DNA of 64,000 nt from Sanguinoderma infundibulare (Eukaryota; Basidiomycota; Agaricomycetes; Polyporales; Polyporaceae). Position 1 is the first letter of the stretch. Each line of letters opens with the position of its first letter. The position numbers and the translations under genes are program-made. Of the stretch, positions 13,057 through 24,910 are shown piece after piece. The DNA is taken from the NCBI GenBank assembly GCA_032821775.1, contig JAVLRN010000007.1:1860001-1924000 (forward strand), given 5' to 3'. The notes under the pieces are model-generated. The model saw only the letters and a list, made by a program, of their open reading frames with translations. It was not told the origin of the DNA and did not search any database.

Positions 13057-13761
13057 GCCGTCAAAATGTGTACTGCGGGGTTAGGCTCGTATCTTGTAGC
13101 TGTCATGAATCGATGTCGTACGTTCTGCTTATGCGTGTTGATTGAGTCCCGGCTCGGCTGCAGGAATGTGGGAGTGGTGCGGATCAGTAGTTGTGCGAAT
13201 AGTACGGGTTGAACGCTACAGCATCTATCGACCATCGTCATGCCAGTCCAACATACATTAAAGGATACGTAACGTCATCAACACGACAACACAGCTGAAA
13301 GAGACATCATGAGAGTTAAGGGAAGATAGTGCAGAGGGAAATGCGCAAACACCGCCGTGGTAAACATGGACTATGAAGACATGCGCGTCGAGCGTTGAGA
13401 GCACTGCGAGGGAACGCATATAAACACAGAAGCTTGACCCGTGAACCGATGGGAGGGGAGAGCCGTCCAAACCACCATGCTCGAGAGAGGGAGGGAGAGA
13501 TACACGCGAGAGGGAAGAAACCGTGGGGACGACGACGAGAATAATAGATAGCAGAAGTACAACACGTATGGGCCCGGGCCCGGATGACGAGTTATGACGT
13601 GTGACGAGACGACGCAAAGGCACAAGGAACGGAATGTGTGGTCGTGGTCGTGAACGAGCGAACGAGCGAGAGGTAATGGTAGGATGTCGCGGCAGAATAC
13701 AACCATCGGGCACCGATGCGATCATGATTAATACAGTGCAGTAAAGTAGCCAATATACACC
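13057..13761. other. Convergent 3' UTR region
   Basis: About 700 bp between the stop codons of the NUDCD1-like gene (+) and the PP2C gene (-). Only short unrelated open frames are present; I see no other feature. Confidence 0.55.
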
Positions 13762-16055
13762 TCAGACCTTGAGCGGGCTCTCGCTCGAGTCCATGAAGCC
13801 CTCCGCCTTCAGCACCGCGCTCGGTGCGTCGCCATCGGGCAGATGTTTGAGCTGCACGGGCGTCGCGTCACCGTTTGGCGGTGTCAGCGGTGGTGGCGGC
13901 GTCTCCCCGCCCCGCGAGCCGAGCGTCGCTGACGAGGCTGAGGACATACCGTTGTATGTGTATGTTGGGGATTCTGGGTCGCTCCCATGTCCACCCTCGC
14001 CCTCGGTCTCCCCATGACCGTCGTGGTCGTGGCCGCCATGCTCGCCCGACTCATCGTCGTCGATGTCGTTCATGTCGACATCGTGCTCGCTGAACGCGCC
14101 CATCTCGTCTAGCTCCTGCAGCTGCTCCCGCAGACTCTTCGTCGAATCAAGCTGTATCGGGCGTCCGAAACCTGCACCGCTTAGGAGTGAGCGGGCGTTG
14201 ATTCCATGGTTGTCCACGTCGTCGTCGTCGTCGCTGTCGTCATCGTCGTCGGGAGCTGTGTGGAGGATGAGGGAACCATCGCTCCCGAGAATATTGGCAA
14301 AACCTCCAAAAAGAGATGTCGTAGAAGGCTCAGGCACGGGGGTCACCCCGTTGGCGCGTTCCCGTTCCTCACGTTCACGCCGTTCCCGTACGCGTTGTTC
14401 GTACGCCTCTCGCTTGACCTTGAACGACATGAGGCGGCTGGTGGAGTAGAGCTGCGGGAGTGTCTCCGGTGTCTGGTATCCGTATTTGTTCTTGACCCTG
14501 TCCGTTACCCATTTATACCACTCATCCTGCGTTTTGCCGTTCAGAATCGCGACGATCATGACCGTCATGTTGTCGCAGCCGATGCCCGCGCCAGTTGTGG
14601 TATCGGGCGCGAGGCAGAGCTCGCAGATTTCCTCGCAGATTTGTGGTAGACGACGTCCCTGCGAGATGAGCAGTCTGACGACGTTCACGGCCTGTTGTGA
14701 CGACAGGCAGTCCCAGATACCTGGGCATATATGCATTGGCGTTAGCTCAATTGCGATATGCGATAAGGATTTCGCCTCAACGTACCATCGCACGCGATGA
14801 TGAGGAACTCGTCCTCACTTGTGATCTGGTGGTCAATAATTTCTGGATCACATGTGATGATTTGGGCCTCGGGGCTAATGGTCGTGTTCTTCTTGTAGTC
14901 GAAGTCGCCCAAGGCTCTGGCCAGAGCGAGATTACCTGTTCGAAACGCTTAAAAGTGAGACCAGCGCACTGAGCTATTCACGAACCATTCACGCGACCGT
15001 ACTCGATGTACCCGCCGGCGGCAACAATGCGGTTTTTCTCCTCTGAAAGCGGAATGTCAGGCGGGGCGTGCGCACGAACGGAAGAACGCGGACATACTCT
15101 CATTCTGCGGTTTGTGGTCGAAGCTAAGCGGCTTCGCCTCGCCCTTGATGCTGATCACTGAACGAGAGTCCCCGGCATTCGCCTAAAAGCATATTCGCAC
15201 AGATGGTCCAACACCCCATTTGGAAAAGAACACGTACCACGTAGACCTTGCTCTCCTTAGTCAGCAATGCCGCGACCGCCGTGCACCCGGAAGCGTCCCT
15301 GGAAAATTCAGGACCTGAGGAGGAGAATGGAGAGGACCTGAATCAGAGATTGGGGGATATGGGCAGGGGCGAGCGGGTGTGCGCACTCGACCGCATGTCC
15401 GCGTCTGTGCCGAGGAAAGCATTCTTGAGGGCAAGGGAATAGTTTTTGTCCTTGAATGCTTCGTCCTTGAGGAGGCGTTTGTGCAAGTACCGGCCCGCAT
15501 ACTTTGCGACGGCAGAGCCTGCAAAGGCGGGCGAAGGGGAATAGAATGGACACGATAAGGCTTCGCGAGAAAAATGATAGGACTGAAGAACACGCACCCC
15601 CGTGCCCGTCGTACACCGCGAAGAACGTGTTCCCACCCGACTCGTTTTTCTCGAGGTCGAGCACTGCAGCATGAGCATCCTCCATCGCTAGACCGGAACA
15701 CGTTAGCTTACGATCATCTAATCAAAACGAGGCCGTCGGCGTGGCCACGCATATACACGTAAGGCGGACAAGGGGCAGGAGGCGGGCCATATATGAAGTT
15801 GCGAGGCAGGAACAGGAAACTTACTGATTCTCCAGCCCTGCATCTCGCTCACACCGAAATGGTACTTGTCATTTCCGCCCTGTTCCGTCGCCTTGTCCGT
15901 GGCTGCAGCGGATGATGGGCATCCCCGCGGTCAACGCCTGTACTCGAGCTTTGCAAATCACATGTGCGTACCCGGTATAGAGAGGGTTTGACCCTGGGGC
16001 GGGAACACGCATGAAATGAGGCCCGACGAGCGAGGAAAAAACGATCACGCACCAT
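13762..16055 (-). CDS. PP2C-type serine/threonine phosphatase (Ptc2/Ptc3-like)
   Basis: Mg/Mn-dependent protein phosphatase of the PPM family, 550 aa; yeast relatives damp MAP-kinase and DNA-checkpoint signals. Exons: 16055-16053 (only ATG), 15993-15972 (22 nt), 15902-15825, 15687-15598, 15518-15387, 15314-15238, 15182-15098, 15042-14986, 14935-14786 and 14720-13762, all phase-consistent. The first two coding exons yield MGQTLSIP, the hallmark N-terminus of fungal Ptc2/3, which supports the unusual model. Metal and catalytic motifs: ITMEDAH, YDGHGG, NAGDSRS, LARALGDFDYK, IACDGIWDCLSS and GCDNMTV. The catalytic domain occupies about residues 20-300. The C-terminal about 240 residues are charged and disordered, with an Arg/Glu-rich helix, an Asp run and a His/Asp/Gly-rich stretch. 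No targeting signal is seen. Confidence 0.93.
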
Positions 16056-16549
16056 CTTTCTTCAATTCGTAGTCCAGGAGGCAGGCGTCCGTCTTGGAGC
16101 GTGTGTGGGCGGGGCGATCGAACGGCGGGAGCGTGGCGAACGTGAGCGAGCAGAAAACGTGAGGATGCGGCGGTCGTGTGGGGTCTCGAGTCAGGGATCT
16201 GTTGACGGATGTTTGCGGAGCAAATTCTCTGCAGTCGTCGCAGGTGGTGAGTCCCCAATATGGCAACCTGTCCTATGCCCCCGCGCCCCATCACATCACT
16301 CCGCCGGGATCGGCGAGATAAGATAATGCCCCACCGCCGCTTGATCTATGTTGCCCACCGTTGCTCTCCGCGTTTGCGGCTCCGAAAGTCAGGTACACGC
16401 AAGGTACACAACACAATGGATCACAGCACAGAGTACGGATACAGCGTCGACAGCAAATGAACCGTGTACATGGCAAATATAGCTAATAAGATTACGGAAC
16501 TGTACGTATAAGCTTATATGTGCGCCCACAAAACTCTTCGTAGCCCCAC

Positions 16550-19398
16550 TCAGCCCTTGCGCTTCGACGCGGACTTGCGCTCCTTTGTAGAGGAGGAGGA
16601 CGAGGCCGCTGTCGACGTGTGCGGAACGCTCCTCTCGCGCTGCGACGGTGGACCAGGGGTGCAAGCCCGCGGTCGCAGGCGTCCACGAGGAGCTTCATCC
16701 TCGCTCTCTTCTTCCTCTTCACAACGAGGCTCTTCGGCCCGAGCTTTCCCCTTCCCCTTCGCGGAAGACGAGTTCCCTGATCCAGAAGCCGAAGCGCTTG
16801 CGCCAGCCCTTCGTGCCCGGGACGACGACGGTTCCTCGTCGCTCTCCTCATCATGGCCAGGAGGTGGGCTAGGCGTTAGCGGCCGGTCATTGTCGTCCAA
16901 CTTGAACGACACACGCCGGCCCCTGGACCGGCTGCGCTGTCCTGGCGCCACAGATGCAGGGCGCAGGATCGGCGATGAGCTCGCTGGAGAGGACGGGATC
17001 GGCGAGGAAGGCGGGAGCGTGCTGTTCGAGAACCCGGGGTCATACAAGTATGGGTACGGGTGCGGATGGTGGGTGGGAGTAGAATATGTCGCCGGTCGAG
17101 AAGGACCTGCTTGGGACGATGGCGTGCCCAGGACGTGGGGTGGGATGGTGTGGTGTCGAGGATGGTTGGGGGTATAGGGAGGCCATGGCGCAGGTGAGAA
17201 CGGAATACCGGGAGGGTACCCAGGTCCCGGAGCGGGTGGCGGAGGTTGGAGCGCTCCCACAGACATGAGATATGATACATAATACGCCGCTTGAGCCATA
17301 GCATATTGTGACTGTGGGTCTTGAGGGGTAGGGAACGGCGTAAATCGTTCGCCATGTTCTGCATGGCGACGATTATTGCTCGCAGATGGGCCATGCTCAT
17401 ACGGGGCATACATGGGCGGGTATGATGGGGGAAGCTGTGGTGGCATTGGCGGCGCAACGAGGCTGCTTGCGCGGGAGCGGCTACGAGCCGAATCCTTGGG
17501 GGGCCCTCCTTCTGCGCAATCTTTCTTAGCGTTGTCACACTATCCAAGGCGCTTCGCAACATACCGTCTTCATCGTCGGCACGAATACGCGAGGATGTTC
17601 GATGAGGAACGTCAGACGAATAGCCAGACCGAGAGCTGCCCCGCATGTTATGCTGTCTCCGAGCAGAAGACGACGCCGCTGGATGGCGTTTGGGAGTGAC
17701 CGCTTTGGTTGGCGAGCTGTCTGATAAGGAAGACAGGGAAGAGACTCGTCTGCGCTTCGTACCTCTGAATGGAGGTGGAGGCTGAGGGGAACCAGACTCC
17801 TCCCTTGGCTCTCTCGTCGGAGCCCGCGGCTGAGACTGAGAACGTCGGGGTTTCGAGACCTTCGATGTACTTGCCTGGGCGGTAGATTCCGTTGCAGTGT
17901 CATCCTTCCCCTTCCCCTTGGCATTTTTGGGCTTGACGGCAGCTATACTGGGTGAAGGTGCTCGCTCGGTCGAGGGCAGTCGAACAGACGTTGTCCGCCC
18001 AATTGACCGCTTGTGCGATGTGGTGATCACGACCTCGGGCTTTGGCCGAGGTTTCTTCTTTGCCTTCTTGGGAGGCCCAACGGGGAAAGGATACTGCGGG
18101 GCCGTTCGCTCACCGAAATCGAGGGAGGGAAGCCTGTCTTGTACATCATCGCCGTCCTCGCTGGGAGTTCGAGGCCGCGGCGTGTACCGTGGGCGTGCTT
18201 TCGGGAATTTTGGACTAGGCGTCTCCGCCCGAGAGGCTGGCGAGCCATCCTGTTGCGAAACCGGGACGCTTTCGATGGCGGAAGAAGACGAGCGGGGCGG
18301 GGTGAGCAACTGCACCACCTGTTCAGGAGAAGCAGGTCGCTGGGGAGTTTGGAGACGCTTCCCCGCAGCAAGCGTAGGCAGCTTGGTTTTGGAGCGCGCA
18401 CGATTCGGTGTCCCAGGAGGCCGAGATTGTGGTCGACCACGATGTGGGGGCACAGATGGGCGTGAGCGTGGGTCGGTCAAGTCGATAATGCCGCCAACGC
18501 GAGGACCAGAGCGGCGCGGAGGGATAGGGGTCTCGTCAACCTGAGCCACTGCGAGCTCGTCATCTGACGATTCATCGTCAGCGGGCTTGGGTGGTATAGA
18601 TTTGCGGTGCTGGGGCATGGGTTTCGAACTTTCCGACAAAGGGCGTTGATGCTCGCCTCTTGGAGGAGCCGCCTCCTGTGCGTCCGTTGGATTGGGTTGG
18701 TCGCCAGGGCCCTCCTCTGCCTCCAAACCAGCCACCAGATCCTCATCCTCCTCGTCTTCATCGACATCCCCGTACAACTCTCTTTGCCTCTTGTCCGCTT
18801 CCTCAAACTCCCTGAACGCCTTGGCGTCTTCCGGGTCCTTCTCGTCTGCGGGTGGCACAACCCAAGTCTTGTAGTACTCCAACTTGACAGGCACGGTGGG
18901 GGGTGAAATTAAGTCCAACTCGTCCGCAGAGTCATCCTCGCCTTCCCCTTCCGCATCCCCTACACCCTCGTCCTCCTCGTCCTCCGCGTCCTGGCTGGCC
19001 GCATCTTCCGGATCTGCATCGGGTGATAGGAGAGACCCGATGCCATACGACCTTGCGGCAGAACGCACGACTCCACGGTCCTTAATGATTTTGAACTCAC
19101 GGAAGTCGACGATATCATCTTCATCCAAATGCTTTGTGTAGCGCTCGGCAAGTGAATTCCAGAACTCGAAGAGATGGTTGCTGGACTTGAGACGCAAGTC
19201 GCTGACACTCGAAGAGGAGGATGGTGGCTGCGCAGAGGATAAACTAGATGGAGTAGATGAAAGCCTGGGTCGTTTGGAGAGCGACGGCTTGTCCTTCCGT
19301 TGCCAGAGTCGAGAAACAGGAGGAGACGCAGACGGGGTAATCAGAGGCGGCTTGAAAGGCGGCGCTTTCTCCGCGGGGAGGGCGGGGATGTCGTCCAT
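16550..19398 (-). CDS. Disordered nuclear-type protein with Scm3/HJURP-like motif (candidate CENP-A chaperone)
   Basis: Two exons (19398-17565, 17511-16550) encode about 931 aa. An internal 53-nt intron (17512-17564: GTATGT donor, CTAAG branch-like site, GCGCAG acceptor) restores frame into the Pro/Tyr-rich C-terminus. Most of the protein is low-complexity: acidic runs, Ser/Pro-rich stretches and several basic patches (PPKKAKKKPRPKP, RGTKRRRVSS) that look like nuclear localisation signals. The one ordered segment, near residues 65-115, reads FEFWNSLAERY, then DEDDIVDFREFKIIKDRG and VVRSA. Its W-x2-[IL]-x2-[KR]Y, acidic-[IV]D-[LF], I-[IV]-x-D-x-G-x-[LV]RS pattern resembles the Scm3/HJURP domain that binds centromeric histone H3. 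That is an inference from pattern only; the rest is unrecognised. The start is the first Met after upstream sequence that is poor in protein-like character. Confidence 0.72.
17512..17564 (-). other. Intron explaining an apparent frameshift
   Basis: This 53-nt GT-AG intron links two overlapping minus-strand frames of the Scm3-like candidate gene. Without it the frame would appear to slip near a run of six C at 17499-17504 (minus-strand reading). Confidence 0.75.
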
Positions 19399-22300
19399 GG
19401 CGTCGGAGACGAGCCGGAGGCAATAGCGAGTACTTTGTCCTGTGGTCGACGTTGACCTCCAAAAAGGAAATCGCCTTGTCGCCTTCAAACACGCACGTGA
19501 CCGCAACGCGCCACTGCACGCGTCGTCGCGGTGCCGCGAACTCTTGCGCTCAGGCATCGTGGCTCCTCAGCTTGCATCCCCCGGCAGTGTCCCAGCGACC
19601 GTTCACCTCCTCATGCACATAATTCCGTTCACTGATCTGCGACCCACCAAATAATCAGAAGAACCCTAGGACTGTGAACGGAAAATAGAAGTTCTGTAGT
19701 AACCCATTTCCCCAACTTGAACGAGTTCGGAGACTTGCTGACGATCCGCATGCATGTCATCGCAGTGTGTCGAAGATCGCAAAGCGGAAGGCAGTTAGAA
19801 GTTTCACACAGGGGAATCTCGTCACTGAGAGAGCATGATGCCCGCAGCAATCGCAGCCGCAAAATACGATGCGGGAGATGAGCCCTTCTCTACATAGAGG
19901 CGACAACCTGACAGGGTTCAGAATGGAGCATGCGTCATCCACGGCACGACATGCAAGTGTCAAAAATACGCATTCCTGGTTAAAAAAAACAAGCCGGCCA
20001 CTCAAATATTGCGATGATCCCCAGTGCCACCGGATCAACCTCAACGGATCGCCCAAGGATCCTCAAACCACCAGAAAGCCCAGTAACCCACAGACAACAG
20101 CAGTACGTCTCAGAGGTCTCGAACAGGGGTGCGCGGCGTCAGAATAGGATCCTCGCGACATACAGAAGGTCAGATCGTCCCCGGTGTGGCTCGGAATGCC
20201 TTGCGCGTTCGTTCATATGCGCTCCCAGAGTAGCACGACCAACGCCATCGGGCACTCCGCCCAAGCAGCTCATCAGCGCGGCGCACAATACTGGTCGTGT
20301 GACACCTATATCCTCGGGGTTCAGGGTCACCAAGGATGCAAGGCGGAAGCGATCATGCTGCCGAAACTCCTACACGAGGCTTTGCGGCCGCGCGACTTCA
20401 TGGCACACGACCACAACTGCACCGCACCCACTCCTTTCTTCCCTTTCTCCCAAGTCATAAGACAACGACGTTCGCCTCCTTGCACCACCCTGACGTCTCT
20501 CCTGGTGTGGCTGCCTACGACATCAGGAAATCAACTCGTTTTGTGAAGGCCGCTGACTCACAATGGGAGCCGCGAAATGAACTTCGAGAACCCAACGGTA
20601 TCGATAGCGCAGTAACCAGTTCGTCCTTCTCATGGGTCGCCGAGCGGCCGAGGCGTGTCGCATCTTGCTTACTCCTTCCCAGCTTCATAAATGCATGACA
20701 CCGTGGCATGGCCGAGCGGATCTCGGTGAAGTCGTGACTGCGTGAGCGAAGGCCCGTCGCGCTCGACCACTAGCCACAGTGCTGTTTGGACAGGGTTTTG
20801 GGCGCATCTCACAATTTCATAGCGAGTGTCACGCTGCATCTGAACCTTGAGTCACACCCATGCAGTCCAACGCCTGTGAAGGATGGAGGGGTACTCCCCA
20901 AATTCCGAGATTTTCGGCCCCTGCTGCTCGCGATGCTTTCCATCACCATACGAAGGTTTTGCTCAAAATTGGGAACTACTTACTTAGAATGCGCATGCTC
21001 GCTTCCCGCAACAAGAGAAGCCCCCACTGCACATGGCAGTCCTCAAGCACTTGACAGCTCGGAAATGAAAACGAGAAGAGCAAGGGATGCCGAGAACGGA
21101 TGACGTCTACTGCATAGGTACGCAAAGTCCTTGGCCTGTTGCTCGCATGCACCCATCTCCCAGGGAATGACAGAGCCTCTAACAGAAGCCCCGCATAGCA
21201 GACGATGCTCGGATGGATCTAGAGCTTCATGGCTGTGACGCGCCAGTCGAGCTGCCGCGTCTTGCCTGAGGCCTACCTTCACTGAAGTGGACTGAAGTGG
21301 GCAAAATGAAAGATGGACGCTCGGTAGCCACCAGGATCCCTCCCACACGCTTTCTACAGTCGAGTCGCCGATCGCGCCGGGTACGCTCAAGAGCGTCATG
21401 CACGTCATGGGAGTCACGATCAATGCAATGATGACATACGTCTGGAACTGCTCAGTCGCACGTTCGCGAGGAATCTGACGACTTACCGAGCCTGCCTGCG
21501 ACAGTCAACTCGAGAGGTGAACAGGTGACCAGTCGTTCAGGGTTTAGTCGGTGAGCTACTACAATCATTTGCATAGGGGGCCTCTGGCGCCCGAATGACG
21601 AAGGACCTGGCTCTTCCATGGCTCCAGCCTTTCGATCCTCGTCCTAGACAATATAGTACCTAAAAGTTTGCACAAGAAGTGAGCCCGGTACGTAAAGAAG
21701 ACGATCTCTGTGCTCACCAATATTCCTATCTTATCTTTCATCCCAGTACACAACAGCGGCAATACCGCCGCAGGCCGTCCTAGGCTCCAGCGCACATTTC
21801 CTGGCATGTGCCCAGGAATCGGCCACGGCCCACGAAGAACGCGCACGGAAAGCGGCCGCGATCCTATCCAAAGTCGACGATCCGAGAAACGTTCGAACGT
21901 TCGTTCCCATTCCCATCGCGCATTCCGGCAGCTGCGGGCCCCCCCTTCCCGAGACGGGAGACCTGGTCGCCGGCTCATTGCTAGTGCGGCCCGCGGAGGG
22001 TCGCAGCTCAGCAGAAGCCTGTGCGTGACGTCCGCGCATCCTCCATTGCGTCGTGCATTGGGCGGAAGGCATGCGGAGTGGTGCCAGAAGGGGCGGCAGC
22101 GATGCCCCGTGGAGGGGATTTGAATGTAATGATCCATGGGAGCCACGGATAGCGGGCTGGAGTCGGGCACGCAAGGCTCATGATTTGCGCTGCGACCATG
22201 AGTGCTGTGTGCTGCTCCGCGATGTGACCGCCTGGACCTCTGAGAATAGTTCGAGGCATTCCGGCGCTGGCGTCGTTCGTCGTCGCCCGTCAACGATCAC

Positions 22301-23610
22301 GTTCGCTGGGCGATTCCTAGGTGAAGGAGCAACGAGACCCTGACGTTCCGCATTATTTTGAAGGATCGCTGCTCGATTGTGGACGCGAACATGCTTTGTG
22401 TGCCATGTCACACGAGCTACTAGGCACCATTGGTTTTGCAGTTTTGTACGTAAGCCAGCCCTGCGGAAGATAAGTAAATCTTCACGAAGTAGTTGAAGAC
22501 ACCACCAAGCCACAAACCTTCTAGACTAGGGAACGGGCCTGGAAATTTTCACAAAAGACTCCTAAGGCTCATCTGGCATACGTCCCGGTATTCCGCAGAC
22601 TAAATGCAGCTGAGTTTTAGGTGTAGGTGTTGGGAGGAGTGGCCGTGGACCAAGATGACCGTAGAAAGCAAGAGTGTGGCGAAACGCCGGCAACGTGGCC
22701 ACCGCTTGGGAAATCCGACCTGCTTCTGAGAGTCAGCGTGTTCGCAACCACCACCACGATGCATTCACCTCTCGAAACTCTAAACCTCCCACTGCCTTCT
22801 GACTGACCTATAGGCCGACAACGCTGTACAAAGGTAACCCTGGGTCGCCGTAGATCGCGCCTAGACCGAAGGGTACTGACAGTGTGCTTGCTGGACGATG
22901 GGATACCACCATGAGATCCTCAGCTATCGCACGCTCCAGTCCTATTGCTGAGGATCAGTCGGGGCGGAGAATTACGCCGATAAATCGCACAACGTCATAT
23001 GGCGAGCTTCTTGGGGGCCTGACGGAAGCGGGTGAGTGCCTGGTGACTCTCATTGCAAGACGGGTTACTTTGACGAGAGTGCGCCCGATTCTTGGGGATT
23101 ACGTGAACAATCAATGCATCTCGAACAAGACTTCTTCCCGAGTTCAAGTCACTCTGAGGCGGAAATGAGCCTGCCATCATAGGCGTCAGGCCACCTCTCA
23201 TCCAACAAAGGTACGGCGGCTTGGCCCCCAGACTCCATAATACTGCGGTCTGCTCCTCTCTGGAGAGGCGCATCGCATCGGCAATGGGCAGGGCCCAATA
23301 CTGGTCCACCAGGAGGACTTCTTTCATCCCTGTCATTTGCTATAGTGGTAGCGATCGCGGGATGTGACATGACGAAGGGTCATCTTCTGACGACGAGCGC
23401 TGACTCGGTCAGACCAATTCTCGCAAGGCCTGGCTTATCGTGTTCTCCTCTCTTTTGGCCATCCGCAGTTTTGCCGAAAACGACCGCGCCACTGGTGAGT
23501 TGTGACTTGGCTTCCTTCAGGACACGGGGCGTTAGCTCGGGGCAGCGCTTGTGATCTCAGCTTTGCGCTCATCATCCAATATCCCAGATTCGCGCTCCCT
23601 CCCGAGGAAG
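19399..23610. other. Gene-poor region of about 4.2 kb
   Basis: No open frame here shows recognisable domains, splice-consistent exon chains or the composition of neighbouring genes; the longest (minus strand 21565-22293) looks random. A tRNA-like D-arm string at about 20708-20727 does not extend into a tRNA. No terminal repeats or transposase remnants were recognised by eye. It should hold the promoter of the Scm3-like gene at its left end. It could be degenerate repeat sequence, noncoding RNA or plain spacer. Confidence 0.5.
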
Positions 23611-23618
23611 TATATAAT
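23611..23618 (+). promoter_or_regulatory. TATA box of first zinc-finger paralogue
   Basis: TATATAAT lies about 92 bp upstream of the ATG at 23710, followed by a C/T-rich leader. Position and sequence fit a canonical fungal core promoter for the plus-strand gene. Confidence 0.6.
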
Positions 23619-23709
23619 GTGGACGAACAAACCCGGCTCCTCTCACCTCACCCAGACTTCCTAGCCCAGCCCAGAGCTACTCAACAGCTTCTCGTCACTC
23701 ACAGTCGAC

Positions 23710-24910
23710 ATGCCTTCCGCGTCCACTTCCATCAACCCGACGAACATGTCACGACCCTCTCCCAAGGTCGGTCTTGTATGACATCATCGGTCGCTCACGT
23801 TTCCTGTTTGTTGATTTCTTCGACTTTTTTTCTCACCACACAGCGTGCGGCGTACACTTGGCCGGGCACCGCCGTCTCCAGGAATCATTTCGAAGACTTC
23901 CTTCGAGAAATCGGCGCAAGTACCGAGTCGGCGCACTTGTGCTGCGTCCCCAAGAGTGAGTCTCGTTCTCGCCACGGCCGCTGTGAGCCTCGCTGATTGG
24001 CCGAAAATCCCCGTGATGGTGGATATAGGTGCCACGACGCATCCTCATGGTCACGAGCACCGCGAGAGATCAACATCCAACGTCCGATCTGGAGCTAGAT
24101 CGCTTTCGCGAGCAGTGAGTGTAATCTGAGATAGCGTATGATCTTGCCCCGCTCAGCGTCGCCCTTTTCGTCCAGGCCGACAAGGCTCGCGCATCGTCAC
24201 GGGACTCTTCCTCCAAGGCGTCTTCTGCCCCCGCCCAACTACAACCTCCGCGCGCGGAGAAGAGGGGACGAACCTTGTCCTTTGCGAAGGTCTCTGGCAA
24301 CCTTACGACTGGACTCCCCGTTTCCCCAAAGAGCCCAGCTCTGTCTTCCATTGATCTTGAAAATCACGACGCGATGGCGGCATATGACTACCTTCCGTCC
24401 GCACGCGACTCTCTCCTTTCCTTTCTAGGTCTTCCGCCCCTGGACGAGAGGCCATCTCGTGCACCGACTCGAGCGTTGCGTAAGCCGATTTCCAACGCGA
24501 GCCGTTCACCTGAGCCGCAAGGTCCGTCCGGGCTCTCGCCGTCGTCTTCTCCTGCTTCTTCCCGTTCGAGGGAGTCGGAACAGCATTCTCCCGCGAGGTC
24601 CTCTGGACGCTCGTCGAGCCGTAGTCCTTCCATGGACTCGGTCGAGACGGCGTCGTCGTCGGAGGCACCCGCGACTCCAAAAACACACTCCATGTTCCCG
24701 CACGAGCTCCCGCCGGTGACGATCTCGCCGCTCGAGGAGCTGGAGCGCACTTCGCGGTTTCGTGTGCCGTGCGTCTGCATGACCTGCAAGCGCGCGGGAG
24801 CGAATTTCCCTGCTTGCGGGAAGTGCGGGGACATGTGGTGCTCGCGGAAGTGCCGGATGGGGTTCGCTGGCACTCACGCTTGCCACGGACGCACCGTCAA
24901 CGCGGTGTGA
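23710..24910 (+). CDS. MYND-like zinc-finger protein, paralogue A (5' join unresolved)
   Basis: Proposed exons 23710-23766, 23844-23955, 24029-24114 and 24157-24910. Exons 2 to 4 join in phase (ISKTSFEKSAQVPSRR, then ILMVTSTARDQ, then ELDRFREH-VALFVQADKA). Exon 1 (MPSASTSINPTN...) ends in phase 0 whereas exon 2 needs a two-base carry-over, so there is a missed donor, an indel, or a start at the in-frame ATG at 24047. The long middle is Ser/Pro-rich and disordered. The C-terminus holds LEELERTSRFR followed by CMTC-x9-CGKC-x4-C-x3-C-x7-H-x-C, a treble-clef arrangement resembling MYND or HIT fingers (MYND usually ends H-x3-C). MYND fingers usually bind proline-rich peptides; the role here is unknown. 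Paralogue B lies about 0.9 kb downstream in the same orientation. Confidence 0.7.

Noticed and set aside
11766..13145. Long open frame overlapping the NUDCD1-like gene in another frame
   Set aside because: It is Arg/Pro-rich without domains and arises from the GC3-biased coding frame.
15972..16012. Alternative PP2C start at the ATG at 16012 reading MRVPAPG
   Set aside because: Its exon leaves the wrong phase at the donor (two bases instead of one), whereas the microexon model is in phase and gives the conserved N-terminus.
17495..17570. Apparent -1 frameshift at a C6 run in the Scm3-like gene (resembling a C CCC CCA slippery site)
   Set aside because: A canonical 53-nt intron (17512-17564) just upstream puts the downstream exon in the second frame without any slippage.
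20705..20780. tRNA-like segment (TGGCCGAGCGG D-arm string with weakly pairing ends)
   Set aside because: The anticodon stem does not form, no TTC-type T-loop is present, and acceptor pairing is partial.
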